Source: Singulisphaera sp. GP187
Lineage (GTDB): Bacteria; Planctomycetota; Planctomycetia; Isosphaerales; Isosphaeraceae
DNA: 64,000 nt
Direction: 5' to 3'
NCBI RefSeq assembly: GCF_900129635.1
Contig: NZ_FSRB01000003.1
Location: 1-64,000 of the forward strand
Of the stretch, positions 56,551-64,000 are shown piece by piece. The notes beneath the pieces were generated by a model, which was not told where the DNA came from, ran no database searches, and saw only the letters and a list, made by a program, of their open reading frames with translations. Position 1 is the stretch's first letter. The number at the start of each line of letters is the position of its first letter. The translations under genes were made by a program, and so were the position numbers.

Positions 56551-56591
56551 GCGGTGGGTCAAGGACGGGGGCGAGGGGTAGGGAGCGATCG

Positions 56592-56846
56592 ATGCAACTC
56601 GGGCGCGTAGTCGGAACGGCAACCTCAACGATCAAGCATCCGTCCTTTCAAGGGGAACGGCTGCTGATCGTCCAGCTCGAAGGAGTTGCGGGGAAGGCCG
56701 ACGGCGAACCGGTCCTTGTTTTCGATCGCATGGGGGCCGCTCGGGGGGATCTCGTATTAGTCACGAACGACGGGATGACGTTGCAGGAGCAACTCGGCCG
56801 GAACACTCCCGGGCGCTGGAGCGTCATGGGGTTGCCCGACCGATGA
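56592..56846 (+). CDS. BMC-P pentameric vertex protein 2
   Basis: The 84-residue EutN/CcmL-type protein has MQLGRVVGTATSTIKHPSFQGERLLIVQ, LVFDRMGAARGDLVLVTNDGM and WSVMGLPDR. It is short and ends immediately after the last strand. Its stop overlaps the ATG of the next gene (ATGA at 56843-56846). Confidence 0.93.
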   Translation: MQLGRVVGTATSTIKHPSFQGERLLIVQLEGVAGKADGEPVLVFDRMGAARGDLVLVTNDGMTLQEQLGRNTPGRWSVMGLPDR

Positions 56847-57517
56847 GCATCGCAAGCGTCGAACAAGTTGCGGCGGCGGTCAGCGAGGTGCTTCGAGACC
56901 TCGACCGAGGCCGCACGTCGCGTCCCAAGCCCGGCGGCGTTCCCCGACACGACGTGTTCGCGGAGCGGCTCCTCTCGCTCCGTCAGGCGGAGGGGTTCGC
57001 GGCGAACCGACACGAGGTTCGGATTGCGCCGGGGACGGTGGTCACGCCGCTGGCGCGTGACTTCCTCAAGCGGCAAGGGATCAGCCTCAAGGTGGTCTCA
57101 CGGTCCGAAGTCGAACGGGTTCGTGACCCGGGGGAATGGGGGCTGGCGATCGAGTCGGACTCGGGCCTGATCGCGGCCTTTCGTCGGTCGCTGCTCGACG
57201 ACAGTCGCCCTTGGCAGGAGGTCGACGGGTCGGCCGAGGCCGCGGCGGAGTGGGTCGTCGAGTCGCCCGGTCGGGGCGTCGTGCTGCTGACCGACCAGGC
57301 CTCGGTCGCGGTCTGGCTCGGTTGCCGAGTCCCGGGGGTCCGAGCGGCGCAAGTTGGCGACCTCGACTCGGTCGACCGGGCAATTCGCTGGCTGGGCGTG
57401 AACTTGCTTGTGGTCGAGCCGGCGGGGAAGTCGATCTCCCTACTGAAACAAATGAGCCTCGTCTTCCAGCGGGCGGGCGCTCCCCGAACGGTCGAAGGCC
57501 TCGAGGGGAGAGTCTGA
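56843..57517 (+). CDS. BMC-operon protein of unknown function with EutT-like motif and degenerate RpiB-like domain
   Basis: The 224-residue protein has an N-terminal helix (SIASVEQVAAAVSEVLRDLDRG) that resembles an encapsulation peptide. A variable linker leads to APGTVVTPLARDFLKRQGISLKVV, a segment seen in some BMC proteins such as EutT. The C-terminal half (GLAIESDSGLIAAFRRSLL, WLGCRVPGVRAAQVGDLDS and LGVNLLVVEPAG) recalls RpiB/LacAB isomerases (VPGIRAA and NVL motifs). The RpiB catalytic Cys/His pair is not evident. No function is assigned. It is encoded between two BMC-P genes and overlaps the first by four bases. Confidence 0.7.
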   Translation: MSIASVEQVAAAVSEVLRDLDRGRTSRPKPGGVPRHDVFAERLLSLRQAEGFAANRHEVRIAPGTVVTPLARDFLKRQGISLKVVSRSEVERVRDPGEWGLAIESDSGLIAAFRRSLLDDSRPWQEVDGSAEAAAEWVVESPGRGVVLLTDQASVAVWLGCRVPGVRAAQVGDLDSVDRAIRWLGVNLLVVEPAGKSISLLKQMSLVFQRAGAPRTVEGLEGRV

Positions 57518-57518
57518 C

Positions 57519-57797
57519 ATGCGGATCGCCGAGGTCATCGGTCGCGTCACCTTGTCCCGAAGCCACCCGAGCCTGCGAGGCGCACGCTTCGTCCTCGCCC
57601 TGCCGATGCCGCTCGAGGCCCTCACGGAGGACTCGGCCAAGCGTGGCGAGGACGTGGTCGTGTACGACGACCTCGGCGCGGGTCCGGGAAGCCTGATCGG
57701 TCTGAGCGAGGGCCGCGAGGCGGCCAACCCGTTCGGAAAAACCAAAATACCTGTGGATGCCTACTGCGCCTGCCTCTTGGATCGGTTGTCCTTCTAA
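57519..57797 (+). CDS. BMC-P pentameric vertex protein 3
   Basis: The 92-residue EutN/CcmL-type protein has MRIAEVIGRVTLSRSHPSLRGARFVLALP, EDVVVYDDLGAGPGSLIGLSEGREAANPF and VDAYCACLLDRLSF. It starts one base after the stop of the previous gene. It carries two cysteines in the final strand, absent from the other two BMC-P proteins. Confidence 0.93.
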   Translation: MRIAEVIGRVTLSRSHPSLRGARFVLALPMPLEALTEDSAKRGEDVVVYDDLGAGPGSLIGLSEGREAANPFGKTKIPVDAYCACLLDRLSF

Positions 57798-57836
57798 GTG
57801 GAACGGGGCGGCCCAAGCGAATCGGAGATTTCGACG

Positions 57837-58760
57837 ATGGCGAGCGACGGCGGGATGATGAGCGAGTGGAAGCTTCGGGAAGAAATGTGCGAGGTCGGCC
57901 GGCGCGTCTACGCCAAGGGCTTTGCCGCCGCCAACGACGGCAACATCAGCTTCCGACTCTCGGAAGATCGCGTGCTCTGCACCCCGACGCGGGTCTCGAA
58001 GGGCTTCATGAAGCCCGATGACCTGTGCATCGTCGACATGGACGGCAAGCAGGTCTCGGGCAAGCGCAAGCGCTCGAGCGAGATCCTGCTTCACCTGGCG
58101 ATCATGAAAGCACGTCCCGATGTGAAGGCGTGCGTTCACTGCCACCCCCCTCACGCCACCGCCTTCGCCGTGGCCCACGAGCCGATCCCGAAGTGCACGA
58201 TGCCCGAGTTCGAGGTCTTCCTCGGCGAAGTGGCGATTACCCCCTACGAAACGCCGGGTACGCAGGCGTTCGCCGACACGGTGATCCCCTACATCAAGGA
58301 CACCGACGTCATTCTCCTCGCCAACCACGGGACGATCACCGCGGGCAGCGACCTGACCGACGCCTACTTCAAGACCGAGATCATCGACGCCTACTGTCGA
58401 ATCTTGATCCTGTCCAAGCAGATCGGCCGGGTGAACTACTACTCCGACGAAAAGGCCGCCGAGCTGATCAAGATCAAGCCGGCCCTGGGCATCCGCGACG
58501 TCCGGCTCGAGCGCGGACTTGAGAACTGCGATCTCTGCGGCAACAGCCTGTTCCGCGAAGGGTACAGCGACTTCAAGCCCGAACACAAAGCGTTCGTCCC
58601 CGGGAAGTTTGAGTCGCAGCCGCAACCGTCACAGCCGGCCCCGGCCAGCCCGTCGTCGAACGGTTCGACCGCCAAAGCGAGCGATCCGATGGAATCCCTG
58701 GTCAAGATGATCACCGATCAGGTCATGCAGGCGATGAATGGTGCCGGCGGCAATCGATAA
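57837..58760 (+). CDS. Class II aldolase (fuculose/rhamnulose-1-phosphate type) with C-terminal encapsulation peptide
   Basis: The 307-residue enzyme cleaves L-fuculose-1-phosphate or L-rhamnulose-1-phosphate to dihydroxyacetone phosphate and L-lactaldehyde. Visible motifs are NDGNISFR, TPTRVSKGFM, the zinc ligands in VHCHPPHATAF and LANHGTI, and catalytic Glu in MPEFEVFLGE. The core ends near residue 245 with a CDLCGN pair. A Pro/Ser-rich linker and the amphipathic DPMESLVKMITDQVMQAMNG helix follow, the expected lumen-targeting peptide. Such aldolases are the signature enzyme of planctomycete PVM microcompartments (established knowledge). ATG at 57837 is preferred to the GTG at 57798. Confidence 0.94.
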   Translation: MASDGGMMSEWKLREEMCEVGRRVYAKGFAAANDGNISFRLSEDRVLCTPTRVSKGFMKPDDLCIVDMDGKQVSGKRKRSSEILLHLAIMKARPDVKACVHCHPPHATAFAVAHEPIPKCTMPEFEVFLGEVAITPYETPGTQAFADTVIPYIKDTDVILLANHGTITAGSDLTDAYFKTEIIDAYCRILILSKQIGRVNYYSDEKAAELIKIKPALGIRDVRLERGLENCDLCGNSLFREGYSDFKPEHKAFVPGKFESQPQPSQPAPASPSSNGSTAKASDPMESLVKMITDQVMQAMNGAGGNR

Positions 58761-58848
58761 AAAAGGCGTGAGCAACGCGTCGGGTGACGGCAACGATCGG
58801 CGTTGATTGTCACGTCTTTCCGAGATTTCGGCTCTTGTTGAGGGACCC

Positions 58849-59943
58849 ATGAAAGTCAGCATCATCGGCGGAGGCGGGCTGGTCGGTTCGTGCGCGGCCT
58901 TTGCGTTGCAGTGCGGCGGCGTGGTCAGCCAGATCGACCTGATCGACCTGAACGCCGACCTCTGCCGCGGGCAGACGCTCGACCTGCTCCACGGTGCCTC
59001 GCTCGTCGCCGACCAGCGGATTCGGGCGACCGGCTACGAGGCGATCCCGGAAAGCGACCTGATCATGATCACGGCCGGTCTGAGGCGCAAGCCCGACGAG
59101 AGCCGGCTCGACCTGATCAATCGAAACGTCGAGCTGTTCTTGAACATCCTCAGCCAGGTGAAGGCGGCCGGATTCAAGAAAGAGGCGATCGTCCTGGTCG
59201 TTTCCAATCCTGTCGACGTGCTCACCTACCTCGCGACCGCTCAGCTCGGCCTCCCGGCGCGACAGGTCATCGGCCTGGGGACCCAGCTCGACTCCGCCCG
59301 GTTCCGCAGCCTGATCGCCGAGGCTCTGTCGCTTCCGGCCACCCAGGTCACGGCGACAATCCTGGGCGAGCACGGCGACAGCATGGTCCCGATCTGGTCG
59401 GCCGCTCAGGCGGGTGGAATGCCGCTCGACAAGTTCCCGGGTTGGAACGCGAGCACCGCCGACGCCCTCTTCAAACGCACCAAGGGGAGCGGAGCCGAGG
59501 TCATCAAGCTCAAAGGGGGCGCCGGGTTCGCGGTCGGCCTCTCGATTCGCGACGTCGTCCACGCGGTGGCCCTCGACCAGAAGCGGATCCTGCCGGTCTC
59601 CTCACTCGTGAGCGGTACTTATGAGATGCGCGACGTCTGCATCTCGGTGCCGACGGTCGTCGGCCGCGGCGGGGTGGAGGCGCAGCTCGAGATCGAGCTC
59701 TGGGCCAAGGAAGTCTCGGCGTTGCAACAGTCGGCCCGGGTGCTCCGCGAGACGATCGACCAGGTTCTCCAGAAGAATCCAGGCGCAGCGAAGACTCCGC
59801 CCAAGGCCGAACCCGCCAAAGCCACCGCGTCGGCCGCCCAGAGCCGATCGGTCAAGGTGACGATGGGGAGCGGCGGCAGCGGCAACGGCGGGAGCTCGCG
59901 GGTCACGATCTCGGGTCAGTCGAACGGGGGACGTCGTGGATAA
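58849..59943 (+). CDS. LDH/MDH-family NAD-dependent dehydrogenase of the microcompartment operon
   Basis: The 364-residue protein has a Rossmann fold N-terminus (VSIIGGGGLVGSCAAFAL, then LIDLNADLCRGQTLDLLHG), NPVDVLTYLAT, catalytic His in ILGEHGDSMVPIW and substrate Arg in DSARFR. The specificity loop reads AGLRRKPDESR. An Arg occupies the position that is Gln in lactate dehydrogenases and Arg in malate dehydrogenases, so dicarboxylate specificity is possible. The last 50 residues are a Gly/Ser/Ala-rich tail (SGGSGNGGSSRV) without a clear amphipathic helix. In the pathway it could recycle NADH made by the aldehyde dehydrogenase. ATG at 58849 follows GAGGG. It overlaps the next gene by eight bases. 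Confidence 0.9.
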   Translation: MKVSIIGGGGLVGSCAAFALQCGGVVSQIDLIDLNADLCRGQTLDLLHGASLVADQRIRATGYEAIPESDLIMITAGLRRKPDESRLDLINRNVELFLNILSQVKAAGFKKEAIVLVVSNPVDVLTYLATAQLGLPARQVIGLGTQLDSARFRSLIAEALSLPATQVTATILGEHGDSMVPIWSAAQAGGMPLDKFPGWNASTADALFKRTKGSGAEVIKLKGGAGFAVGLSIRDVVHAVALDQKRILPVSSLVSGTYEMRDVCISVPTVVGRGGVEAQLEIELWAKEVSALQQSARVLRETIDQVLQKNPGAAKTPPKAEPAKATASAAQSRSVKVTMGSGGSGNGGSSRVTISGQSNGGRRG

Positions 59944-61264
59944 GTCGCTCGACCGGAAGTTGGCCGCGATTCACGCCAACCCGAACTGCCGTGAGTTCAT
60001 CCTCGCCGATGCCAAGGACGCCGACATGGCGTTCGGCATCGGAGCGCCTGGGTTGTCACCCGAAGCCCACTCGGGAGAGCTCCGGCATCGGACGCTCGAG
60101 GAATACCGCGAGCAAATGCGGTTGATCACACGGCAAGGGCTCGTCGACATCATGCTGATGTCGGCCAGTTCGAACTACGCCCTGACGATCCGCGAGCGCC
60201 TCTTCGAGAACTCCCACGTCACCCCTGCCATCCGAGCCAACGACACGACCGACGTCCACCTGGCGCGCGGAGCGACCTACGCCGAGTCACCGTCCCGCCC
60301 GTTCCGAACCGCCAGCCTCGACCACGCCCAGTGCGGCCACCTCGATTGCGCCCCTGAGGAACGCTCCCTCGGCGCGAACCTGGGCCTCTATAGCGTGACC
60401 TTCAACAACGACCTGAGCCACGACACCGCGACCCTCGAGCGGTTCCACGAGTTCCGGGTTGAAGCTGAGCGCAAAGGGTTCCGCTACTTCCTCGAAGTCT
60501 TCGACCCGAACATCGCCAACGCGGTCGCTCCCGAAGTCTTGCCCGGCTACATCAACGACATGATCGCCCGCATGCTCGCCGGGGTTGCACCCGCGGGCCG
60601 GCCCGTCTTCCTCAAAATGGTTTACCACGGCCCCCAGGCCATGGAAGAGTTGTTCCGCTATGACCCGCACCTGGTGATCGGAATTCTCGGTGGATCGGCC
60701 GGGACGACGTTCGACGCCTTCCAGCTCCTCGCCGACGCCCAAAAGCACGGAGCCAAGGTCGCGCTCTTCGGCCGCAAGATCAACAGCGCCGAGAACCAGC
60801 TCGCCTTCGTCCAGTTCCTCCGGCTCATCGTCGACGGCGTCATCAACCCCGTCGAGGCGGTCAAGGCCTACCACGCCGTGCTCGGCAAGCTGGGGATCCG
60901 TCCTCATCGCCCGCTCGAAGAGGACCTCAAGGCCCAGGCCACGACGATGAGCTACGGCGGAACCTCCACGTCCGTCGTCGTCCCCGCCGCCAAGCCAGCG
61001 CCTACCCCTGCTGTTCCAGTTGCGGTTGCGGCGACTCCTGCCGCCGCAAAAGAGGCCCACGCGTGCCAGTGCCACAGCCATAACCACGCCCCCGAGCCGG
61101 TCCCGGTGACCCGTGCGGCGGAACCGGCCGCCCACTCGGCTGGTAATGGCCGGCCCACGTCCAACGGCTTCCCCACCTTCTCCGACGGCCTCCCCGACTT
61201 CAGCCGGATGGACGTCGTGCAACGGCTCGCCTACCACCGCCAACGGCTGGGGCTGGGCCGCTAA
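59936..61264 (+). CDS. TIM-barrel-like protein of unknown function ending in a putative encapsulation peptide
   Basis: The 442-residue protein begins with a GTG overlapping the dehydrogenase stop. Residues 15-320 look like an alternating alpha/beta barrel, perhaps DeoC/FbaB-like: LVDIMLMSASSNYAL, LGLYSVTFNND, FRYFLEVFDPN, RPVFLKMVYHGPQAMEEL, VIGILGGSAGTTFDAFQLL. A long Ala/Pro/His-rich linker (residues 345-405, CQCHSHNHAP) leads to DFSRMDVVQRLAYHRQRLGL, an amphipathic C-terminal helix. A comparable protein is conserved in PVM-type loci, but its reaction is not known to me. Last gene of the operon. Confidence 0.8.
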   Translation: MDKSLDRKLAAIHANPNCREFILADAKDADMAFGIGAPGLSPEAHSGELRHRTLEEYREQMRLITRQGLVDIMLMSASSNYALTIRERLFENSHVTPAIRANDTTDVHLARGATYAESPSRPFRTASLDHAQCGHLDCAPEERSLGANLGLYSVTFNNDLSHDTATLERFHEFRVEAERKGFRYFLEVFDPNIANAVAPEVLPGYINDMIARMLAGVAPAGRPVFLKMVYHGPQAMEELFRYDPHLVIGILGGSAGTTFDAFQLLADAQKHGAKVALFGRKINSAENQLAFVQFLRLIVDGVINPVEAVKAYHAVLGKLGIRPHRPLEEDLKAQATTMSYGGTSTSVVVPAAKPAPTPAVPVAVAATPAAAKEAHACQCHSHNHAPEPVPVTRAAEPAAHSAGNGRPTSNGFPTFSDGLPDFSRMDVVQRLAYHRQRLGLGR

Positions 61265-61290
61265 TTCGAGCCTCCGTCATATTCCGCGAA

Positions 61291-61331
61291 TCGGGCGGGC
61301 CGAGCCACACCAAGTGGCTCGGCCCGCCCGA
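61291..61331 (+). terminator. Strong terminator hairpin closing the BMC operon
   Basis: An 18-bp perfect stem beginning TCGGGCGGGCCGAGCCAC (61291-61308) pairs with 61314-61331 around a five-base ACCAA loop. Only a short weak T stretch follows. It lies 27 bp after the last stop codon. Confidence 0.85.
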
Positions 61332-61701
61332 TTGCATTTCCAGCCGACTTTCGCCCGCCCATCGAAACGTCCTGGGTGAGCCGGCCCATTTCGGTCCGAA
61401 ACTTCACGAGCAAGGGGAGCGTCATGAGTGATTACTACGATCGATCAGATGCTAACCTACATGCGGGGATCGGCGTCTCGTTGGCCGACGACGCAGGTTT
61501 TGCCCACGGTTACAAACCCGCCGGCTACGATGGGTCGCTTCATTCCTTGTTGTGATGATAGACTATCGCGAAGCAAGATTGTGATTCCCATCGTCAGTAT
61601 TTGGTTCACTCGTCGGTGCTTAGTACGGTGACGCTCCCCGTTTGACCGTCGCATGCCCGGGCGGCCACACCGAATAAACCCATAGCAAAGGGTTGATTCC
61701 C
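61332..61701. other. Intergenic region, nothing recognised
   Basis: 370 bp of lower GC content between the BMC terminator and the zinc-ribbon/WD40 gene. No credible gene on either strand. Presumably it contains the promoter of the downstream gene. Confidence 0.4.
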
Positions 61702-64000
61702 ATGCCTATTCCATTCGCATGTGAGAGATGTGGCAAGTGCTATCGCGTCGAGGATTCCGCGGCCGGTAAGCGTGGCACTTGCAAGCAGTGCGGCCACGCC
61801 TTCACGATCCCGACCCCACTCGAACCGGTCGAGATTCCCTCGACGTCCGACGTGATTCGACCCGTCGCAAAGTGTGGGGGGCTCCACGCGTAACGAGTCC
61901 GAGACGGGGACGCAACGGCGGTGGGCACCGGTGCTCGGACTTGCCGCCGGGCTCCTGGTGGGAGCGGGCGCGATCGTCTTCGCCCTCTTGCCACGGCCTG
62001 GCCGGGTGGCGGACGCCGTCGACGCACCTCGTGATCGATCCATCGCCGATCCCCTCGTCGCCGACACGCCCACGGGTGCTCCCAACCGGGAACCGGCCAA
62101 GGATCCCACGCCCGACGCTCCGGTTTCGCCGCCGAAAGACGACGGAATCCCGGCCTCGGTCGTGAGCGCCTCCACGCCAGTCATCCCCGAACCGCAATCG
62201 CAACCGCAGCCTGACGGGACGCCAGCGTCGGTGGTAGAGCCCTCGGTCGAGGTCGGAGAGATCCGCCGGTTCGAGGGGCACACGGACGGGGTCTCAAGTG
62301 TGGCGTTCTCGCCCGATGGCCGCAAAGCGTTCTCGGGCGGTGGTGACAAGGTCCACCGACTCTGGGATGTGACGACGGCCCAGGAGATTGGCCGTTGCGT
62401 GGGGGACATGGAAGCGGCTTCGGGCGTGGCGTTCTCGCCCGACGGCCGTCACGTGATCTCGGGGGGTGGTGATAAAACGTTAACGCTCTGGGACGCGGCG
62501 AGTGGCGCTCTGGTGCGCCGATTTGAAGGGGACACCGGTTCGGTGACTCACCTGGCGTTTTCACCTGACGGCCGGTACGCGGTCTCGGGCGGCTGGGATC
62601 GCAACGCCCGGCTCTGGGACGTCAGCACGGGTAAGGAAATTCGCCGCTTCGAAGGGCACACCGACACGGTCATTGGCGTGGCGTTCTCGCCCGATGGCCG
62701 GACCCTCGCCACCGGGAGCTGGGATAAAACGGTCCGGAGCTGGGATGTAGCCACCGGGGCGGAACAACGACGGTTCGAGGGGCACCAGGATCGAGCGGGC
62801 GACGTAACGTTCTCCCCCGACGGCCGCCAGCTCCTTTCCGGAAGCACCGACCAGACGTTGCGGCTCTGGGACGTGGAGAGTGCCAAGGAGCTCGCTCGGT
62901 TTGAGGTCGGGGCCGATGCCGGTTGGTCCGTGGCCCTCTCCCCCGACGGCCACCGCGCTCTTGCCGTCCACGACTCCAAGGTCGACCTCTGGGATCTGCC
63001 AACCGCCACGCGGCTCGTAAGCCTTGAGGGACACACCGATCAGGTCAAGGGGGTAGCATTCTCGCCCGACGGCCGCACCGCTCTCTCTTGCAGCCAGGAT
63101 CGTACCGCGCGGCTCTGGGCGCTCCCGGCCGTCGCCGCGGGGGACTCAAACAAACCGATCGCCCCCCTCACTCCCAAAGTCCTGGCCCCGATCGCACCGG
63201 CCCCGCCCAAGGGTCCTGGGCCAACGCAGGCCGACCTCGACTACCTCAAGACGATCGATACCAGACTCGCGGACGTAAACCTCGCCACCCTGGCCGAACT
63301 GAAATACCTCTCGGTCGGTGAGGGAATCAACGACTCCGGTATTGAACGGTTCACGAGGCTTCCCAATCTGGAGTCGCTGTCCATCAATGGGGCCATACAG
63401 GTTACTGACACGGGTTTTGAGCATTTATCAAAGCTTTCCGAACTCAAATCGCTCTCGATCAGCGAAGCGGTCAAGGTGAGCACCGCGGGGTTTGCCCAAC
63501 TGGCCAAGTTGTCAAAGCTGCGCGACCTCGATCTGTCCTACGCCGGCGTGGGGGATGCGGCGATCATGTCATTGGCGCCTTTGAAGGGCCTGAAACAACT
63601 TTCGCTCGACCAAAACACGGAAGTCACCGACGCTGGCATGTCCGCTCTGAAGGAGATGACTGAGTTGGAGAGGCTATCGCTCGGCGGCACGGCGATCCGT
63701 GGTCCCGGTCTTGCCAACCTCAAGAAAATGACCAAGCTCACCTACCTGACGTTTACGGACGGGCCTCGAACCGAGCCCGGGGCCCTGACGGACGTCGGGT
63801 TGGCTCATCTCAAAGATCTGCCCGCCCTGGAGGGTTTGAACCTTAATCTGACTTCCGTCACCGGCGCCGGGACAGCGTCCCTGCAACAGATCAAGCCGTT
63901 GAAATCCTTGAGTCTGAACAACACAAGAATCGGAAATGTCGGCCTCGCACGCCTGGCAACGCTTCCGAACCTCGCTGATTTGAACTTACACGGGACACAA
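61702..64000 (+). CDS. Zinc-ribbon/TM/WD40/LRR protein, frameshifted near its start and cut by the window end
   Basis: From the ATG at 61702 the frame encodes an N-terminal zinc ribbon (FACERCGKCYRVEDSAAG, CKQCGHAFTIP). It runs out of frame at a G6 run (61876-61881) and stops at 61893. With one G fewer it would continue as KCGGSTRNES into a membrane helix (LGLAAGLLVGAGAIVFALL), a Pro-rich linker, and seven WD40 repeats (about 62270-63125, each with FSPDGR and LWD), enough for one propeller. Leucine-rich repeats begin near 63230 and run to the window end, still open. WD40 and LRR units mediate protein binding. Repeat 6 lacks a GH. Alternatively translation starts inside the second frame at a GTG near 61925. 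Confidence 0.78.

Noticed and set aside
57087..58625. 512-codon open frame on the minus strand through the BMC operon
   Set aside because: It is the antisense shadow of GC-rich genes with clear families on the plus strand. It has no motif of its own, and long antisense frames are common at this GC content.

Overview
The window looks like a high-GC chromosome segment from a planctomycete, most likely of the Isosphaeraceae type (inference). Evidence: three DUF1559 pseudopilin-type genes, a DUF1080 protein, ISAzo13/IS630-type transposons, and a complete planctomycete-verrucomicrobia (PVM) type bacterial microcompartment (BMC) operon. Many genes start with GTG or TTG, and Shine-Dalgarno sequences are often weak.

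Bases 1-12,400 are an accessory, decaying region. They hold an eroded ISKra4-type transposase, two large membrane glycosyltransferase-like (GT39/ArnT-like) genes and an ISL3-like transposase pseudogene split by a complete IS630-type element. The TA target and reading frame of that insertion can still be reconstructed. An IS200/IS605 remnant and one full plus one headless DUF1559 pseudopilin follow. The second glycosyltransferase is fused to an esterase and carries a 99%-identical, in-frame 342-bp tandem duplication.

Bases 12,600-25,600 are mostly core genes: a BON protein, a zinc-ribbon TRAFAC-type GTPase, a DUF1080 protein, an M24 peptidase, thiol peroxidase, mnmG, a response regulator with a HTH domain next to an HDOD-like histidine kinase, a small HNH-like protein, and a sulfite dehydrogenase pair (molybdoenzyme plus dihaem cytochrome c).

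Bases 25,600-31,200 are a second mobile patch: a direct repeat, a third pseudopilin, a broken REP-type tyrosine transposase, and a headless large serine recombinase and a headless ankyrin gene on either side of an ISAzo13-type element with near-perfect 25-bp inverted repeats. This arrangement suggests an IS-associated deletion.

Bases 31,200-50,740 hold a ROK sugar kinase, a giant GAP1-like (GTPase-associated) protein, an exported Pro/Ala-rich protein, a PilZ protein, a membrane-anchored vWA protein, a formylglycine-generating-enzyme-like gene broken by one frameshift, two tandem paralogous membrane proteins, an ABC-2 permease, FtsH, a histidine kinase with an unusual CX3CH haem-like motif, and MutM.

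Bases 50,830-61,331 are the BMC operon: DeoR regulator, PduL, three BMC-H shell proteins, acetate-kinase homologue, BMC-P, CoA-acylating aldehyde dehydrogenase, BMC-P, an unknown RpiB/EutT-like protein, BMC-P, class II aldolase, an LDH/MDH-family dehydrogenase, and a TIM-barrel-like protein, closed by an 18-bp perfect terminator hairpin. The expected pathway is fuculose/rhamnulose-1-phosphate to DHAP plus lactaldehyde, then lactyl-CoA, lactyl-phosphate and lactate with ATP gain. Several enzymes carry terminal amphipathic helices that look like encapsulation peptides. The window ends inside a zinc-ribbon/TM/WD40/LRR protein whose first exon-like segment is out of frame at a G6 run.
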